Positions 6,647 to 15,437 are shown, counted from the stretch's first letter. The stretch is DNA of 33,000 nt from Streptomyces sp. SID9727 (GCF_010550605.1 NZ_JAAGNI010000208.1:1-33000); one strand, 5' to 3'. Numbers and translations: made by a program. The notes: a model not told the origin generated them from the letters alone.

Positions 6647-7927
6647 ATGACCTCAGTGGAGGAGGGGCGTCCGCGTGCGCTGCTCGCGGGCGCTTCGCGG
6701 CGGTGGGTGCGGGTGCTGCCGTGGGCCGTGGCGTTCGTGCTGTGCGTCGCCCTGCTGCCCACCACCATCCAGGTCCTCACCGCCGACTACGGTCTGAACG
6801 GGGGCGTCGCCGGTGCGCTGGCCGTCGCCCAGGCCGCCCCGCTGATGTTCGCCGTCGTACAGCCGTTGAGGGCCTGGTACGTGATCTTCGCCGCCGACGT
6901 GGCGGGGGCGCTCGCCCTGCTCGCCGTCGACTTCGAGGACCGCCTGCTGTGGCCGTTCCCGCCCATGCAGATCGTCGGGTACGTCGGGCTCTGCCTCGCC
7001 CTGGGCCTGCGCGAGCGGCGCCGGACGCTGATCCGGGTGTGGCTGGTCACGGCGGTGGCGAACGTGGCGCTGGGGTTCGCCGCACCCCACGGCTTCGGCG
7101 CCCGGGACCTGCTGTTCACCATCCTCGGGGGCGTCGCGCTCCTGCTGGGGGCTGCGTTCCGTGAGCGGTCCGACGCACAGCGCAGACTGGCCGAGCAGGA
7201 GACGATCAGCGAGGCCGAGCGCGGCCGGCGCACGCTGCTGGAGGAGCGCGCCCGGATCGCCCGCGAACTGCACGACGTGGTGGCCCACCACATGTCCGTC
7301 ATCACGGTGCAGGCCGACACGGCGGAGTACCGCCACGACGGGCTTCCGCCGCAGCTGCGGGAGGAGTTCACGTCCATCGCGGCCACCGCGCGCCAGTCGC
7401 TCGGCGAGATGCGCAGGCTCCTCGGCGTGCTGCGCAACGAGGAAGCGCACGGTGAGCTCGCGCCCCAGCCGGGCCTCGCGCAGATCGGGCCCCTGGTGGA
7501 GGCGACGGAGCGGGCGAGCGGGCGGGTGGACTTCATCCCCTGCGACGCCGAGGTGCCCGAAGCGGTGGGCCTGTCCGCCTACCGGATCGTCCAGGAGGCC
7601 CTGGCGAACGTGGTGCGGCACGCACCGGGCGCGCACACCCGGGTGTCGCTGTCCGTGTCGGACCCGACCGCGCCCGTGCCGGACCCCGCCGCGCCCGTGC
7701 CGGACCCCGCCGCGCCCGCCGTCCCGCAGCTCACCGTCCTCGTCGTCAACGGCCCGCCGCCGGAGGCGTCCGGAGGGCCGCTCGAAGCGGGCGGCACCGG
7801 GCACGGCCTCGTCGGCATGCGTGAGCGGGTCAGGATCATCGGCGGCACCCTCGACGCGGGGCCCCTCCCGGACGGCGGCTTCCGGGTCGCCGCCCTCCTC
7901 CCCCTCACCGGAACGGACCCCACGTGA
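6647..7927 (+). CDS. NarL-type sensor histidine kinase, 426 aa
   Basis: The N-terminal part has about five hydrophobic segments (for example VLPWAVAFVLCVALLPTTI and DLLFTILGGVALLLGAAF), so it sits in the membrane. The HisKA_3 phosphoacceptor helix is ERARIARELHDVVAHHMSVI, with the His in RELHD. The ATPase domain has the N-box in AYRIVQEALANVVRHAPG and the G-box in GTGHGLVGMRERV. Between them is an unusual Pro-rich in-frame repeat (bases 7670-7711). The stop overlaps the response regulator start (GTGA), so the pair is co-translated. The stimulus is unknown, but the ABC exporter genes just downstream suggest sensing of an envelope stress or an antimicrobial compound. Confidence 0.92.
   Translation: MTSVEEGRPRALLAGASRRWVRVLPWAVAFVLCVALLPTTIQVLTADYGLNGGVAGALAVAQAAPLMFAVVQPLRAWYVIFAADVAGALALLAVDFEDRLLWPFPPMQIVGYVGLCLALGLRERRRTLIRVWLVTAVANVALGFAAPHGFGARDLLFTILGGVALLLGAAFRERSDAQRRLAEQETISEAERGRRTLLEERARIARELHDVVAHHMSVITVQADTAEYRHDGLPPQLREEFTSIAATARQSLGEMRRLLGVLRNEEAHGELAPQPGLAQIGPLVEATERASGRVDFIPCDAEVPEAVGLSAYRIVQEALANVVRHAPGAHTRVSLSVSDPTAPVPDPAAPVPDPAAPAVPQLTVLVVNGPPPEASGGPLEAGGTGHGLVGMRERVRIIGGTLDAGPLPDGGFRVAALLPLTGTDPT
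7670..7711 (+). repeat. In-frame 21-bp tandem duplication in kinase gene
   Basis: Two identical direct copies of a 21-bp unit lie at 7670-7690 and 7691-7711 (start GCGCCCGTGCC), followed by a partial third (GCGCCCGCC). They encode APVPDPA twice, within a loop of the ATPase domain between LSVSDP and PQLTVLVV. Confidence 0.85.
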
Positions 7928-8598
7928 CGACACGCGTCCTCATCGTCGACGACCAGGCCATGGTGCGGGCGGGCTTCGCCGCGCTGCTGGCCGCCCAGAG
8001 CGACATCGACGTGGTGGGCGAGGCCCCCGACGGCGAGCGGGGGGTCGAGCTGAGCCGGCAGACCCGCCCCGACGTCGTGCTGATGGACGTCCGGATGCCC
8101 GGGATGAACGGCCTGGCGGCGGCGCGCGAGCTCCTGCACCCGCCCTCGGGCGTCACCCACCGGCCGCGCGTCCTGATGCTCACCACCTTCGACGTCGACG
8201 ACTACGTCTACGAGGCGCTGCGGGCGGGCGCGAGCGGCTTCCTCCTCAAGGACGCGCCGCCGGCCGACCTGATCGCGGCGGTCCGCGTCGTGGCCTCGGG
8301 CGAAGCGCTTCTCGCCCCCTCCGTGACCCGCCGCCTCATCGCGGACTTCGTCAAGCAGCGCCCCGCCGCCCGGGGCAAGCCCGAGCAGCGGCTGGGCGGC
8401 CTCACGGAGCGCGAGACCGAAGTCCTCTCCCTGGTGGCCCGCGGCCTGTCGAACGCGGAGATCGCGCAGACCCTGGTGCTGGCCGAGCAGACGGTGAAGA
8501 CCCACGTCAGCCGCGTCCTCACCAAGCTCGACCTGCGCGACCGCGCCCAGGCCGTGGTCTTCGCCTACGAGTCGGGTCTGGTGACCCCGGGCGAGTAG
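7924..8598 (+). CDS. LuxR/NarL-family response regulator, 224 aa
   Basis: The receiver domain has the acidic pair VDD (D9, D10), the phosphorylated Asp in VLMDVRMPG (D55), a Thr in MLTTFD and the conserved Lys in FLLKDA (K108). The C-terminal LuxR helix-turn-helix is LTERETEVLSLVARGLSNAE with the recognition helix in EQTVKTHVSRVL. The start GTG overlaps the kinase stop by four bases. As a DNA-binding activator or repressor it probably controls the downstream ABC transporter. The 17-bp repeats that begin three bases after its stop are possible binding sites. Confidence 0.93.
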   Translation: MTTRVLIVDDQAMVRAGFAALLAAQSDIDVVGEAPDGERGVELSRQTRPDVVLMDVRMPGMNGLAAARELLHPPSGVTHRPRVLMLTTFDVDDYVYEALRAGASGFLLKDAPPADLIAAVRVVASGEALLAPSVTRRLIADFVKQRPAARGKPEQRLGGLTERETEVLSLVARGLSNAEIAQTLVLAEQTVKTHVSRVLTKLDLRDRAQAVVFAYESGLVTPGE

Positions 8599-8600
8599 GA

Positions 8601-8685
8601 CGGGTGCGCCCCGCGTACGGGTGCGCTCCGCGTACGGGTGTGCTCCGCATACGGGTGCGCTCCGCATACGGGTGTGCTCCGCGTA
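8601..8685. repeat. Five tandem 17-bp repeats
   Basis: The unit CGGGTGCGCTCCGCGTA occurs five times head-to-tail at 8601, 8618, 8635, 8652 and 8669, with one to three changes per copy. A decayed sixth follows from 8686. Each unit junction reads TACGGGTGCGCTCCGCGTA or similar, an imperfect dyad. The array lies between the response regulator and the ABC transporter. It could be a multi-site operator or a neutral minisatellite. There are no spacers, so it is not a CRISPR array. Confidence 0.85.
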
Positions 8686-8852
8686 CGGGTTCGCCGCCTG
8701 CGGGTTCACGCCCGCACGGGTGCGCCGCCGCTCTCCGCCACCCCCTACCGCCGTAGCACGGCCACGTTGGCTCCCGGGTATGACGCCCCGCGCACAGCCT
8801 TCCCCGCACTCTTCACCCGTAGGCAGAACGCACGTGTGAGGGAGACCGGAAA

Positions 8853-9698
8853 ATGAGGCTACGCAGGAGCAAGCGGGGGAAGGCGGAGGTCCGGCCGGAG
8901 GCGGGCCACGCGTCCGGGGGCCCGGCCGCCACGCCCGGTCTCGCGGTCGAACTGCGCGATGTCCGGCGGCACTACGGGCGCGGCGCGGGCACCGTGCACG
9001 CCCTCGTGGGCATCGACCTGGCCCTGCCGAGCGGCACGTTCACCGCGGTCATGGGCCCGTCCGGGTCCGGCAAGTCCACGTTCCTCCAGTGCGCCGCCGG
9101 GCTCGACCGGCCGTCGGCGGGCTCGGTGCGCGTCGGCGGTACGGAGATCACCGGCATGGCCGAGAACGAGCTCACCGAGCTCCGCCGCAGCCGCCTCGGC
9201 TTCGTCTTCCAGGCGTTCAACCTGCTGCCGTCGCTGACCGTGGAGCAGAACGTGCTGCTGCCCATGCGCCTGGCCGGGCAGCACCAGGACCGGCACCGGG
9301 CGCGGGCGGTCCTCGCCCAGGTCGGACTCGCGGACAAGGCCCGGCGCCGGCCCGCGGAGCTCTCCGGCGGCCAGCAGCAGCGCGTGGCCGTCGCCCGCGC
9401 CCTGGTCACCAGCCCCGACGTGATCTTCGCGGACGAGCCCACCGGCGCGCTCGACACCGGCACCGCCGCCGAGGTCCTCGGCCTCCTGCGCGACGCGGTG
9501 GACACGCTCGGGGCCACCGTCGTCATGGTGACCCACGACCCCGTGGCGGCCGCCTGGGCCGACCGGGTGCTGTTCCTCGCCGACGGCTCCTTCGCCGACC
9601 ACGTGGAGCGCGGCTCGGCCGAGCGGATCGCGGCCAGGATGGCCGCGCTCACCTCGCGCACCGCCCGCGCCGGGGCGACGGCCGGAGTGGCCGCATGA
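8853..9698 (+). CDS. ABC transporter ATPase, LolD/MacB type, 281 aa
   Basis: Walker A is GPSGSGKST (residues 68-76), the Q-loop is FVFQAFNLLP, the signature is LSGGQQQRVA, Walker B is VIFADEP and the H-loop is VMVTHD. This is the pattern of ATPases paired with FtsX-like permeases, which drive mechanotransmission or export rather than import. The N-terminal 30 residues are a basic, low-complexity extension. ATG at 8853 has GAGGGAG upstream. The last codons overlap the permease start (ATGA). With the two-component genes upstream this is a typical sensing-and-export module for envelope-active compounds; the substrate is not known. Confidence 0.94.
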   Translation: MRLRRSKRGKAEVRPEAGHASGGPAATPGLAVELRDVRRHYGRGAGTVHALVGIDLALPSGTFTAVMGPSGSGKSTFLQCAAGLDRPSAGSVRVGGTEITGMAENELTELRRSRLGFVFQAFNLLPSLTVEQNVLLPMRLAGQHQDRHRARAVLAQVGLADKARRRPAELSGGQQQRVAVARALVTSPDVIFADEPTGALDTGTAAEVLGLLRDAVDTLGATVVMVTHDPVAAAWADRVLFLADGSFADHVERGSAERIAARMAALTSRTARAGATAGVAA

Positions 9699-12196
9699 GG
9701 CGCCCCAACGGACTCGCCCGCGAGGCCATCCGCTTCAAGCCCGCGTCCTTCGCGGGCACCTTTCTCGCGCTGCTGATGTCCGCGCTGATCGTCTCGGCCT
9801 GCGGAATCCTGCTGGAGACCAGCCTGCGCGCCTCCGTGCCGCCGGAGCGGTACGCCGGCGCGCCGGTCGTCGTGGCGGCCGACCAGAACGAGTACGTCGT
9901 CACCGGCAGCGGCGAGGACCTGGAGAAGGAGGCGACGCCGCTGCCGGACACCGCCCGGATGGACGCCGGGCTGGCGGCGAAGGCCGCGGGCGCGCCGGGC
10001 GCGGCCACCGCCGTCGCGGACTTCACCTTCCCGGTGCACGCGCGGGGCGGTGCGCTCACCGCGCACGGATGGGGCTCCCACAGCTTCACCGGCACCTCAC
10101 TGACCGCGGGCTCCGCGCCCCGCGAGGGCGAGGTCGTGCTCGACACCGGGGCGGCCCGCGCCGCACGGGCCTCCGTGGGGGACACCGTCGCGCTGGAAAC
10201 CGCCGCCGGGCAGCGGGACTTCCGCGTGGCCGGTCTCGCCGAGGCGGGTCCGGCGGAGACCGCCCGGGACTCCGGCGACACGGGCGGCACGACCTGGTTC
10301 GCCGACACCCAGGCCCCCGTCCTCGCCGGGCACCCCGGCAAGGCCGACGCCGTCGTCGTGCTGGCGGAGAAGGGCACCGGCGCCGGCACCCTCGGCGACG
10401 CCGTGAAGCGGGCCCTGGCCGGCTCCGGCGTCCAGGTCCACACCGGCGACGACCGCGGAGCCGTCGAGGAACCGGGCCTCGCGTCCGCCAAGCTGACGCT
10501 CTTCGGGATCGGCGGGTCCTTCGGAGGCATCGTCGCCGTCGTCGCCGTCTTCACCGCGGCCGGAACCGTGGCGCTCTCGGTCAGCCAGCGGGCCCGCTCC
10601 TTCGCCCTGCTGCGCGCCATCGGCGCCACCCCGCGACAGGTGCGCCGTGCGGTCGCCTCCGAAGCGCTGCTCGTCGCACCGCTCGCCGGGATCGCCGGCT
10701 GCCTGCCCGGCATCGGGCTCGCGCACTGGTGGTTCGGGCAGCTTCAGGACCGTGGAGCCGTCCCGCGCGCCGTGGACCTGCACGTCTCCGTGCTCCCGCT
10801 GCTCGCCGCCGTCGTCCTGGGCCTGCTCACCGCGCTCGGCGCGGGCTGGATCGCCGGGCGTCGGCCGGCGCGGATCGCGCCGGGACAGGCGCTGTCGGAG
10901 GCGTCGGTGGAGCGGCTGCGGCCCGGGCTGGTCCGCACCCTCCTCGGCGTCGCCGCCCTCGTCGGGGGTGCGATCCTCACGGGGGTGTCCGCCCGTTCGG
11001 CGGGGGACGACGCGGCCGGTGCCGCCCTCGGCGTCGTCATGCTCTTCATGCTCGCCGTCGGGCTGCTCGGCCCGCTGGTGGCGCGACTGTGCGCGGGACT
11101 GTTCGGCCTGCCGCTGCGCGCCGCGGGCCCGGCGGCCGGGCTCGCGGCGGCCAACTCCCGCGCCAACGCCCGCCGTCTCGCCTCCGCGATCACCCCGATC
11201 GTGCTCGCCGTGGCGTTCTCCTCAACCCTCGTGTTCATGCACACGAGCGAGAACCACGCCGCCGACAAGCAGCTGCGCGCCGGTATCACCGCGGACCACG
11301 TGGTGACGGACCCGGCGGGGCTCCCGGCGGACGCGGTGGCCCGCGCGGCCCGCACGCCGGGCGTGGAGACGTCCGTCGGACTGCTGAACACCCAGGTGCT
11401 GGTGCCGACCGGCTCGGGCGAGTTCAAGGCGTTGCAGGGCGCGGCCACCCAGGGCGTCACCGGCTCCGGTGCCGCCCTCGCGAAGGTGCAGGATCTGGAC
11501 GTACGCGCGGGCAGCCTCGACCGGCTCGGCGCGGGCCGCATCGCCATCGACCGGACGCTGGCGGACTCGGCGGACGCCGGCGTCGGCGACCGGCTGCCGC
11601 TCTACCTCCCGGACGGGACCGAGGCCGCTCCCGAGATCGTCGCGGTCTACGGCCGGGGCCTCGGCCTGGCCACGGTGACCATGGACCGGGCGTCCCTGGC
11701 CGGGCACGTCACCTCGGGCTTCGACAGCACGCTGCTGGTACGGGGCGGCGCGGCGGAGGCGCTCACCGGCCTGGGCGAGGTCACCGACGCCTCCGGCTAC
11801 GCCACCGCGCGGAACGCGGAGGCGGAGCTGGGCGCCTGGATGAACTCCACCATGGCCGCGGTGCTCGGCGGTTTCGCGGCCGTCGCCGCGGTCAACACCC
11901 TGGTGATGACGGTCCGGGACCGCCGTCCCGAGCTCGGCGCGCTGCGCCTGATCGGCGCCACCCGCCGACAGGTGATGACGATGCTGCGCTGGGAGGCCCT
12001 GCTCGTCTCGGCGGCGGGCCTGGTCCTCGGCTCCGCGATCGCCGCGGCCACGCTGATCCCGATGATGAACGGCGTGACCGGCGACGCGCCGTACGTGCCC
12101 CCCTTGATGTACGGGGGTCTCGCGGCGGCTGTCGGCGGCCTGGCCCTGCTCGCGGTCACGCTGCCGGCCAGGACGGGGCCGCGCCACCGGGCGTAG
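9695..12196 (+). CDS. FtsX-family ABC permease, 833 aa
   Basis: A long permease with two FtsX modules. The first has a membrane helix near residues 18-40, a large extracytoplasmic domain, then a helix followed by the family motif LLRAIGATPRQVRR. The second has a central group of helices, another extracytoplasmic domain, and LRLIGATRRQVMTMLRWEAL near the C terminus. About ten membrane helices are visible. ATG at 9695 overlaps the ATPase stop, and together they form a full transporter with two ATPase subunits. The duplicated layout is usual for actinobacterial exporters of this type. The gene is followed by strong hairpins at 12200-12298. Confidence 0.93.
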   Translation: MRRPNGLAREAIRFKPASFAGTFLALLMSALIVSACGILLETSLRASVPPERYAGAPVVVAADQNEYVVTGSGEDLEKEATPLPDTARMDAGLAAKAAGAPGAATAVADFTFPVHARGGALTAHGWGSHSFTGTSLTAGSAPREGEVVLDTGAARAARASVGDTVALETAAGQRDFRVAGLAEAGPAETARDSGDTGGTTWFADTQAPVLAGHPGKADAVVVLAEKGTGAGTLGDAVKRALAGSGVQVHTGDDRGAVEEPGLASAKLTLFGIGGSFGGIVAVVAVFTAAGTVALSVSQRARSFALLRAIGATPRQVRRAVASEALLVAPLAGIAGCLPGIGLAHWWFGQLQDRGAVPRAVDLHVSVLPLLAAVVLGLLTALGAGWIAGRRPARIAPGQALSEASVERLRPGLVRTLLGVAALVGGAILTGVSARSAGDDAAGAALGVVMLFMLAVGLLGPLVARLCAGLFGLPLRAAGPAAGLAAANSRANARRLASAITPIVLAVAFSSTLVFMHTSENHAADKQLRAGITADHVVTDPAGLPADAVARAARTPGVETSVGLLNTQVLVPTGSGEFKALQGAATQGVTGSGAALAKVQDLDVRAGSLDRLGAGRIAIDRTLADSADAGVGDRLPLYLPDGTEAAPEIVAVYGRGLGLATVTMDRASLAGHVTSGFDSTLLVRGGAAEALTGLGEVTDASGYATARNAEAELGAWMNSTMAAVLGGFAAVAAVNTLVMTVRDRRPELGALRLIGATRRQVMTMLRWEALLVSAAGLVLGSAIAAATLIPMMNGVTGDAPYVPPLMYGGLAAAVGGLALLAVTLPARTGPRHRA

Positions 12197-12199
12197 AGA

Positions 12200-12230
12200 G
12201 GCGGGAGTCCGGTCGACACCGGCTCCCGCC
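12200..12230. terminator. Hairpin terminator after permease gene
   Basis: GGCGGGAG-T-CCGGT pairs with ACCGGCTCCCGCC around a CGAC loop, with one bulged T. It starts three bases after the permease stop. Confidence 0.75.
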
Positions 12231-12268
12231 GCCTCGTGCGGCCGGGCCCGATCACCCCCGGGCGTCCG

Positions 12269-12298
12269 CCGGCCCCCGGGGGCAGTCCCGGGGGCCGG
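12269..12298. terminator. Second hairpin between convergent genes
   Basis: A perfect 12-bp stem CCGGCCCCCGGG / CCCGGGGGCCGG with the 6-base loop GGCAGT. It lies between the permease stop (12196) and the glycoside hydrolase stop (12356), so it can serve either strand. Confidence 0.75.
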
Positions 12299-12355
12299 CC
12301 GCGGCGTGGCCGTTCCCTCAAACGGGACGCCGAGGTGGTGGTGTGCCCGCGGACG

Positions 12356-14113
12356 TCAGCTGTAGACGCCGAACTCGTACAGCGAGTAGCCCCAGCCCGT
12401 GCCGCGCGCGGTGCCGTTGACGCGGACGTAGCGGCCCGTGCCGGTGACGTCGAGGTCGTCGATGTCACCGTTGCCGTCGGTCACGCTCCTGATCGTCGTC
12501 CAGTTCCGGCCGTCCTCCGACGTCTGGATCTCGTATCCCTTCGCGTACGCCGGGTCCCACGCCAGCTGCACGTGCTTGATGGCCGTGGAGGCGCCCAGGT
12601 CGACCTGGAGCCACTGCGGGTCGCTCCAGTCGCTGGCCCAGCGGGTGTCGGACTTGCCGTCCACCGCGTTGTCCGCGCCGCACGGGCAGCCGCCGGTCGG
12701 GTCCGTCTGGAAGGAGGAGGCGGTGGCGGGCTTGCCCTGCGAGACGTTGGTGCCGTCCACCTTCGGCGGGACCACCTTGAGGGACCTGGTCTCGACGCCC
12801 ACGTTGCCGTGGCCGTCCCGGGCCTTCACGTACACCTTGTAGACGCCCGTCCTGCTCGGCGCCTTCGCGGTCAGCGTGCCGTCACCGTTGTCCTTGGTCT
12901 CGGCGGGGACCAGGGCCTTGTTCTGGTCGATGTAGTTGCTGCTGAACAGGACCTGGTACGTGATCGCGTCGCCGTCCGGGTCCGTGGTGTGCGTGGAGAC
13001 GTGCACGTCGGAGCCGGTGGGGACGCCCTCGGTGGCGTGGTCGACGGTCATGCCGGAGATCACCGGCGGGGTGTTGTCACCGGAGGTGTCGGCGCCGTAC
13101 GCCTTCTTCACCGCGTAGTACGACAGCCGCTTCTCGCCGCCCGGCAGCAGGTTGAACCAGACGCCGCCGAAGTCGTCCTCGGTGCCGTAGTGGAACATCG
13201 TGGCGCCCAGGGCCACCCCCGTGTGCCCCGTGACGCAGCCCCACGCCCTGGTGTAGCCCTCGGCCTTCGCGGCGTCGGTGGGCTCCTCCGGTACGCCGTT
13301 GGCGTCGTCGTCCACCTCCCACTCGCCGGCCGGGCCCGTCTCCGTGACGATGTAGGGCTTGTCGTAACCGCCCTGCTGCCAGTCCGACTCGACGTCGCAG
13401 ACCGCGTCGTAGGCGTTGACCGCGTAGAGGTCCAGGTCCGGGGCGTTCTTCTTGTAGTACGGCCAGGCGCCGGTCCACGCGTCGGTGGAGGTGACCGGGT
13501 GGTTGGGGTCGACCTCGTGGATCTTCTTCGCGATGTCGTTGACGAAGGAGGTGTACGCGTTGCGCTGGGCCTCCAGTTCGTCGCCGCCGTAGCAGTTCTG
13601 CAGGCCGAGCGTGGACTCGTTGCCCACGTTCCACATCAGCACGCCGGGGTTGTCCTTGTAGGTGTCGACCCACTTCGGGAACTCGGCGAGCATGTCGTTC
13701 TTGTACTGCGCGTCCGTCAGGTAGTTGACGCAGCCGCCGCTACCGGGGCCGCCGCCGGGCTGGAGCCAGAAGCCGGCGATCACCTTGACGCCGTTGGCCG
13801 CCGCCGTGTCGAACAGCGGCTTGCTGGTGGCGTCCGTGCCCCAGGTGCGGATCGTGTTGACGCCCATCGACGCCAGGTCCGGCAGATACTTCCCGGCGTC
13901 CGCGACCGAGGGGCCCCAGGTGAGGCCCTTGACCGTATACGGCGAACCGTCCACGGTCAGCTGCCAGTCGCCCTGCGAGCCGGTGACCTTCACGACGTGG
14001 CCGGCCGCCTGTGCCGACGGTGCCTGGAGGGTGAGCAGCCCGCCGCCGAGGAGGGCGGCAGCCGCGACCGGGGCCATCAGGCGCCGGGTGGTACGGGTGG
14101 GGGGACGGTGCAT
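12356..14113 (-). CDS. Secreted clan-A glycoside hydrolase with discoidin (F5/8C) domain, 585 aa
   Basis: A Sec-type signal peptide (basic start, hydrophobic core, cleavage near AQA36) is followed by a TIM-barrel catalytic domain. WNVGNES gives the acid/base Glu166 after Asn165, and VTETG gives Glu258 as probable nucleophile; both are clan GH-A marks of retaining enzymes. A linker with an Ig or cadherin-like domain covers about 345-450 (DNTPPVISGMTVD, TTDPDGDAITYQVLF). A discoidin/CBM32-like domain covers about 455-585 (VSQGKPATASS, DNAVDGKSDTRWASDW). The substrate could be a beta-glucan or another polysaccharide; the family within clan A is uncertain. AAGGAG lies six bases before ATG 14113. 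A palindrome shared with the next gene lies 72 bases upstream. Confidence 0.85.
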   Translation of the reverse strand: MHRPPTRTTRRLMAPVAAAALLGGGLLTLQAPSAQAAGHVVKVTGSQGDWQLTVDGSPYTVKGLTWGPSVADAGKYLPDLASMGVNTIRTWGTDATSKPLFDTAAANGVKVIAGFWLQPGGGPGSGGCVNYLTDAQYKNDMLAEFPKWVDTYKDNPGVLMWNVGNESTLGLQNCYGGDELEAQRNAYTSFVNDIAKKIHEVDPNHPVTSTDAWTGAWPYYKKNAPDLDLYAVNAYDAVCDVESDWQQGGYDKPYIVTETGPAGEWEVDDDANGVPEEPTDAAKAEGYTRAWGCVTGHTGVALGATMFHYGTEDDFGGVWFNLLPGGEKRLSYYAVKKAYGADTSGDNTPPVISGMTVDHATEGVPTGSDVHVSTHTTDPDGDAITYQVLFSSNYIDQNKALVPAETKDNGDGTLTAKAPSRTGVYKVYVKARDGHGNVGVETRSLKVVPPKVDGTNVSQGKPATASSFQTDPTGGCPCGADNAVDGKSDTRWASDWSDPQWLQVDLGASTAIKHVQLAWDPAYAKGYEIQTSEDGRNWTTIRSVTDGNGDIDDLDVTGTGRYVRVNGTARGTGWGYSLYEFGVYS

Positions 14114-14162
14114 GTGTCGCTCCTTGCGTGTGGGGGGAGTCGGGGGGTGCGGGGGTGCGCGC

Positions 14163-14226
14163 GGTCCGGGGCCTCCGCGAGCGCGGAGAGCGCTCTCCGG
14201 TTGGGGCCGAAAAAAGGCCCCGGACC
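14163..14226 (-). promoter_or_regulatory. Nested inverted repeats between DUF1996 gene and hydrolase gene
   Basis: GGTCCGGGGCC at 14163-14173 is the exact inverse of GGCCCCGGACC at 14216-14226 (11 bp). The right arm can instead pair with GGGGCC at 14203-14208 (6 bp, loop GAAAAAA in the given strand). The two pairings exclude each other. On the leftward transcript the short hairpin forms first, just after the DUF1996 stop. It could end that transcript or join the leader of the hydrolase gene. Confidence 0.5.
14185..14198. promoter_or_regulatory. LacI-type operator candidate, copy 1
   Basis: GGAGAGCGCTCTCC is a perfect 14-bp palindrome with the central CG typical of LacI-family sites. It lies 72 bases upstream of the glycoside hydrolase start. 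The same 14 bases occur again at 15438-15451 before the DUF1996 gene. Confidence 0.75.
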
Positions 14227-14251
14227 TGTGGGGGCACGCGCACGTCGCCGG

Positions 14252-15352
14252 TTACGGCAGCCGGTAGTTCCCGTCGAGCACCGCGCCCTTGTCGGGGTGG
14301 TTCTCGTCGTAGCCGTGCGGGTCGCACTGGAGGCCGCCCTTGATGCAGTGGGTGACCATCGCGTCCAGCGTGGCGGTGTCCCAGGCGTTCATGAAGTCGT
14401 AGTGGAACGAGTAGCCCGCCCCGCTCGCCAGCCTCACCTGCGACATGTCGCCGTTGACCGGCCACGCCATCTTGAACTCGATCATCGGCAGCGCGACCGG
14501 GTGGTCCGCCGGGCAGGAGTTGTAGTTGGCGCCGCCCGCCACCGGGTACGCCATGTGGCTCTTGTGGTCCGGCGTGTCCAGGTGGATGCCGTCCCAGCAA
14601 CTCGGCGCCTGGAGGCGCAGGTTCAGCTGCACGTCCCGGCGGTCGGGGCAGGACGCGGGGAAGTCGTAGTTCTTGAACGAGTCACCGCACTCCCAGCCCT
14701 CCACGGTGCCCTTGAGGTTCTTGAACTCCTCCTTGCTCTGCATCGGGCTGCCGACGACGAACCGCAGGCCCTTGGGGAAGGGGCGGACGCTGCGGTAGTC
14801 GGTGACGCCCGCCTTGTAGTAGATGGTCTGGACGCCGTCGGGGAGGATCTTCTGGTCCCCCTTGAACAGGCTCGGCATCCAGTACGCCGACTTGTCACCG
14901 GGCGCCAGACACGTGGTGTTGCCCGTCTCCAGCGAGGCGGCCGTGGTGTTCGCGTTGGTCGTGGTGTTGCCCATGAACGTGTGGTCGTGGGACTTGCCGG
15001 GCTGGCCCGGGTAGACGATCGGGTCGTCCGGCGCGGTGTGCGTGGGGGCGCACTTGGCCTGGAACTCGTGGAAGTACGCCTGCGGCGGTACGTCCATTGA
15101 GGGGGTCACCCCGGTGACCGGCGGGTTGGCCATGATGTAGCCGTCCCCGTCCGGGTCGTCGCCCGACGCCTGGGTGGACGCCGGCATGCCGGGCATCCCG
15201 GGCATCGAGTACGCCGCGTGCGCGGTGTGGGCGGCGGTGCCCGTCTCGGGGGCCGCGTTCGCCGTCGCGGCGATCCCGGCGATTCCGGCCGTGGTCAGGC
15301 TCAACGAGGTGAACAAGAGCAGTCCGGTGAGGGTTCTGGACCTCCGTGGCAT
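14252..15352 (-). CDS. Secreted DUF1996 protein, 366 aa
   Basis: The signal peptide ends near ANA33. A short MPGMPGMP linker and an acidic patch (GDDPDGDGYIM) follow. The rest is the DUF1996 domain, marked by CAPTHTAPDDPIVYPGQPGKSHDHTFMGN split over residues 101-129 with paired His at 122 and 124, and by CWDGIHLDTPDHKSHM and YSFHYDFMNAW. Several Cys suggest disulfides. DUF1996 proteins occur in fungi and actinomycetes, often beside or fused to carbohydrate-binding modules; the function is not settled. AGGAGG lies seven bases before ATG 15352. The shared palindrome ties it to the hydrolase, so a role in polysaccharide breakdown or binding is likely but inferred. Confidence 0.9.
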   Translation of the reverse strand: MPRRSRTLTGLLLFTSLSLTTAGIAGIAATANAAPETGTAAHTAHAAYSMPGMPGMPASTQASGDDPDGDGYIMANPPVTGVTPSMDVPPQAYFHEFQAKCAPTHTAPDDPIVYPGQPGKSHDHTFMGNTTTNANTTAASLETGNTTCLAPGDKSAYWMPSLFKGDQKILPDGVQTIYYKAGVTDYRSVRPFPKGLRFVVGSPMQSKEEFKNLKGTVEGWECGDSFKNYDFPASCPDRRDVQLNLRLQAPSCWDGIHLDTPDHKSHMAYPVAGGANYNSCPADHPVALPMIEFKMAWPVNGDMSQVRLASGAGYSFHYDFMNAWDTATLDAMVTHCIKGGLQCDPHGYDENHPDKGAVLDGNYRLP

Positions 15353-15437
15353 GGAGAGACCTCCTGCGCGTCGTGGGGGAGTGCGGGGGTGGAGGAGAGC
15401 GCCCGGCCGGGAGGACGGAAGCAGTGCGGGGATTGTT

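Noticed and set aside
8601..8702. CRISPR array
   Set aside because: Repeats are contiguous 17-bp units without spacers, and no cas gene is present.
7161..8756. 531-aa plus-strand frame across kinase and regulator
   Set aside because: Arg/Pro/Ser-rich third-frame shadow; the true kinase and regulator frames hold all conserved motifs.
12236..15100. 954-aa open frame on the plus strand
   Set aside because: Runs antisense to two secreted-protein genes with clear signal peptides and Shine-Dalgarno sites; composition (Arg, Val, Gly, His rich) is typical of an antisense shadow in G/C-rich DNA.
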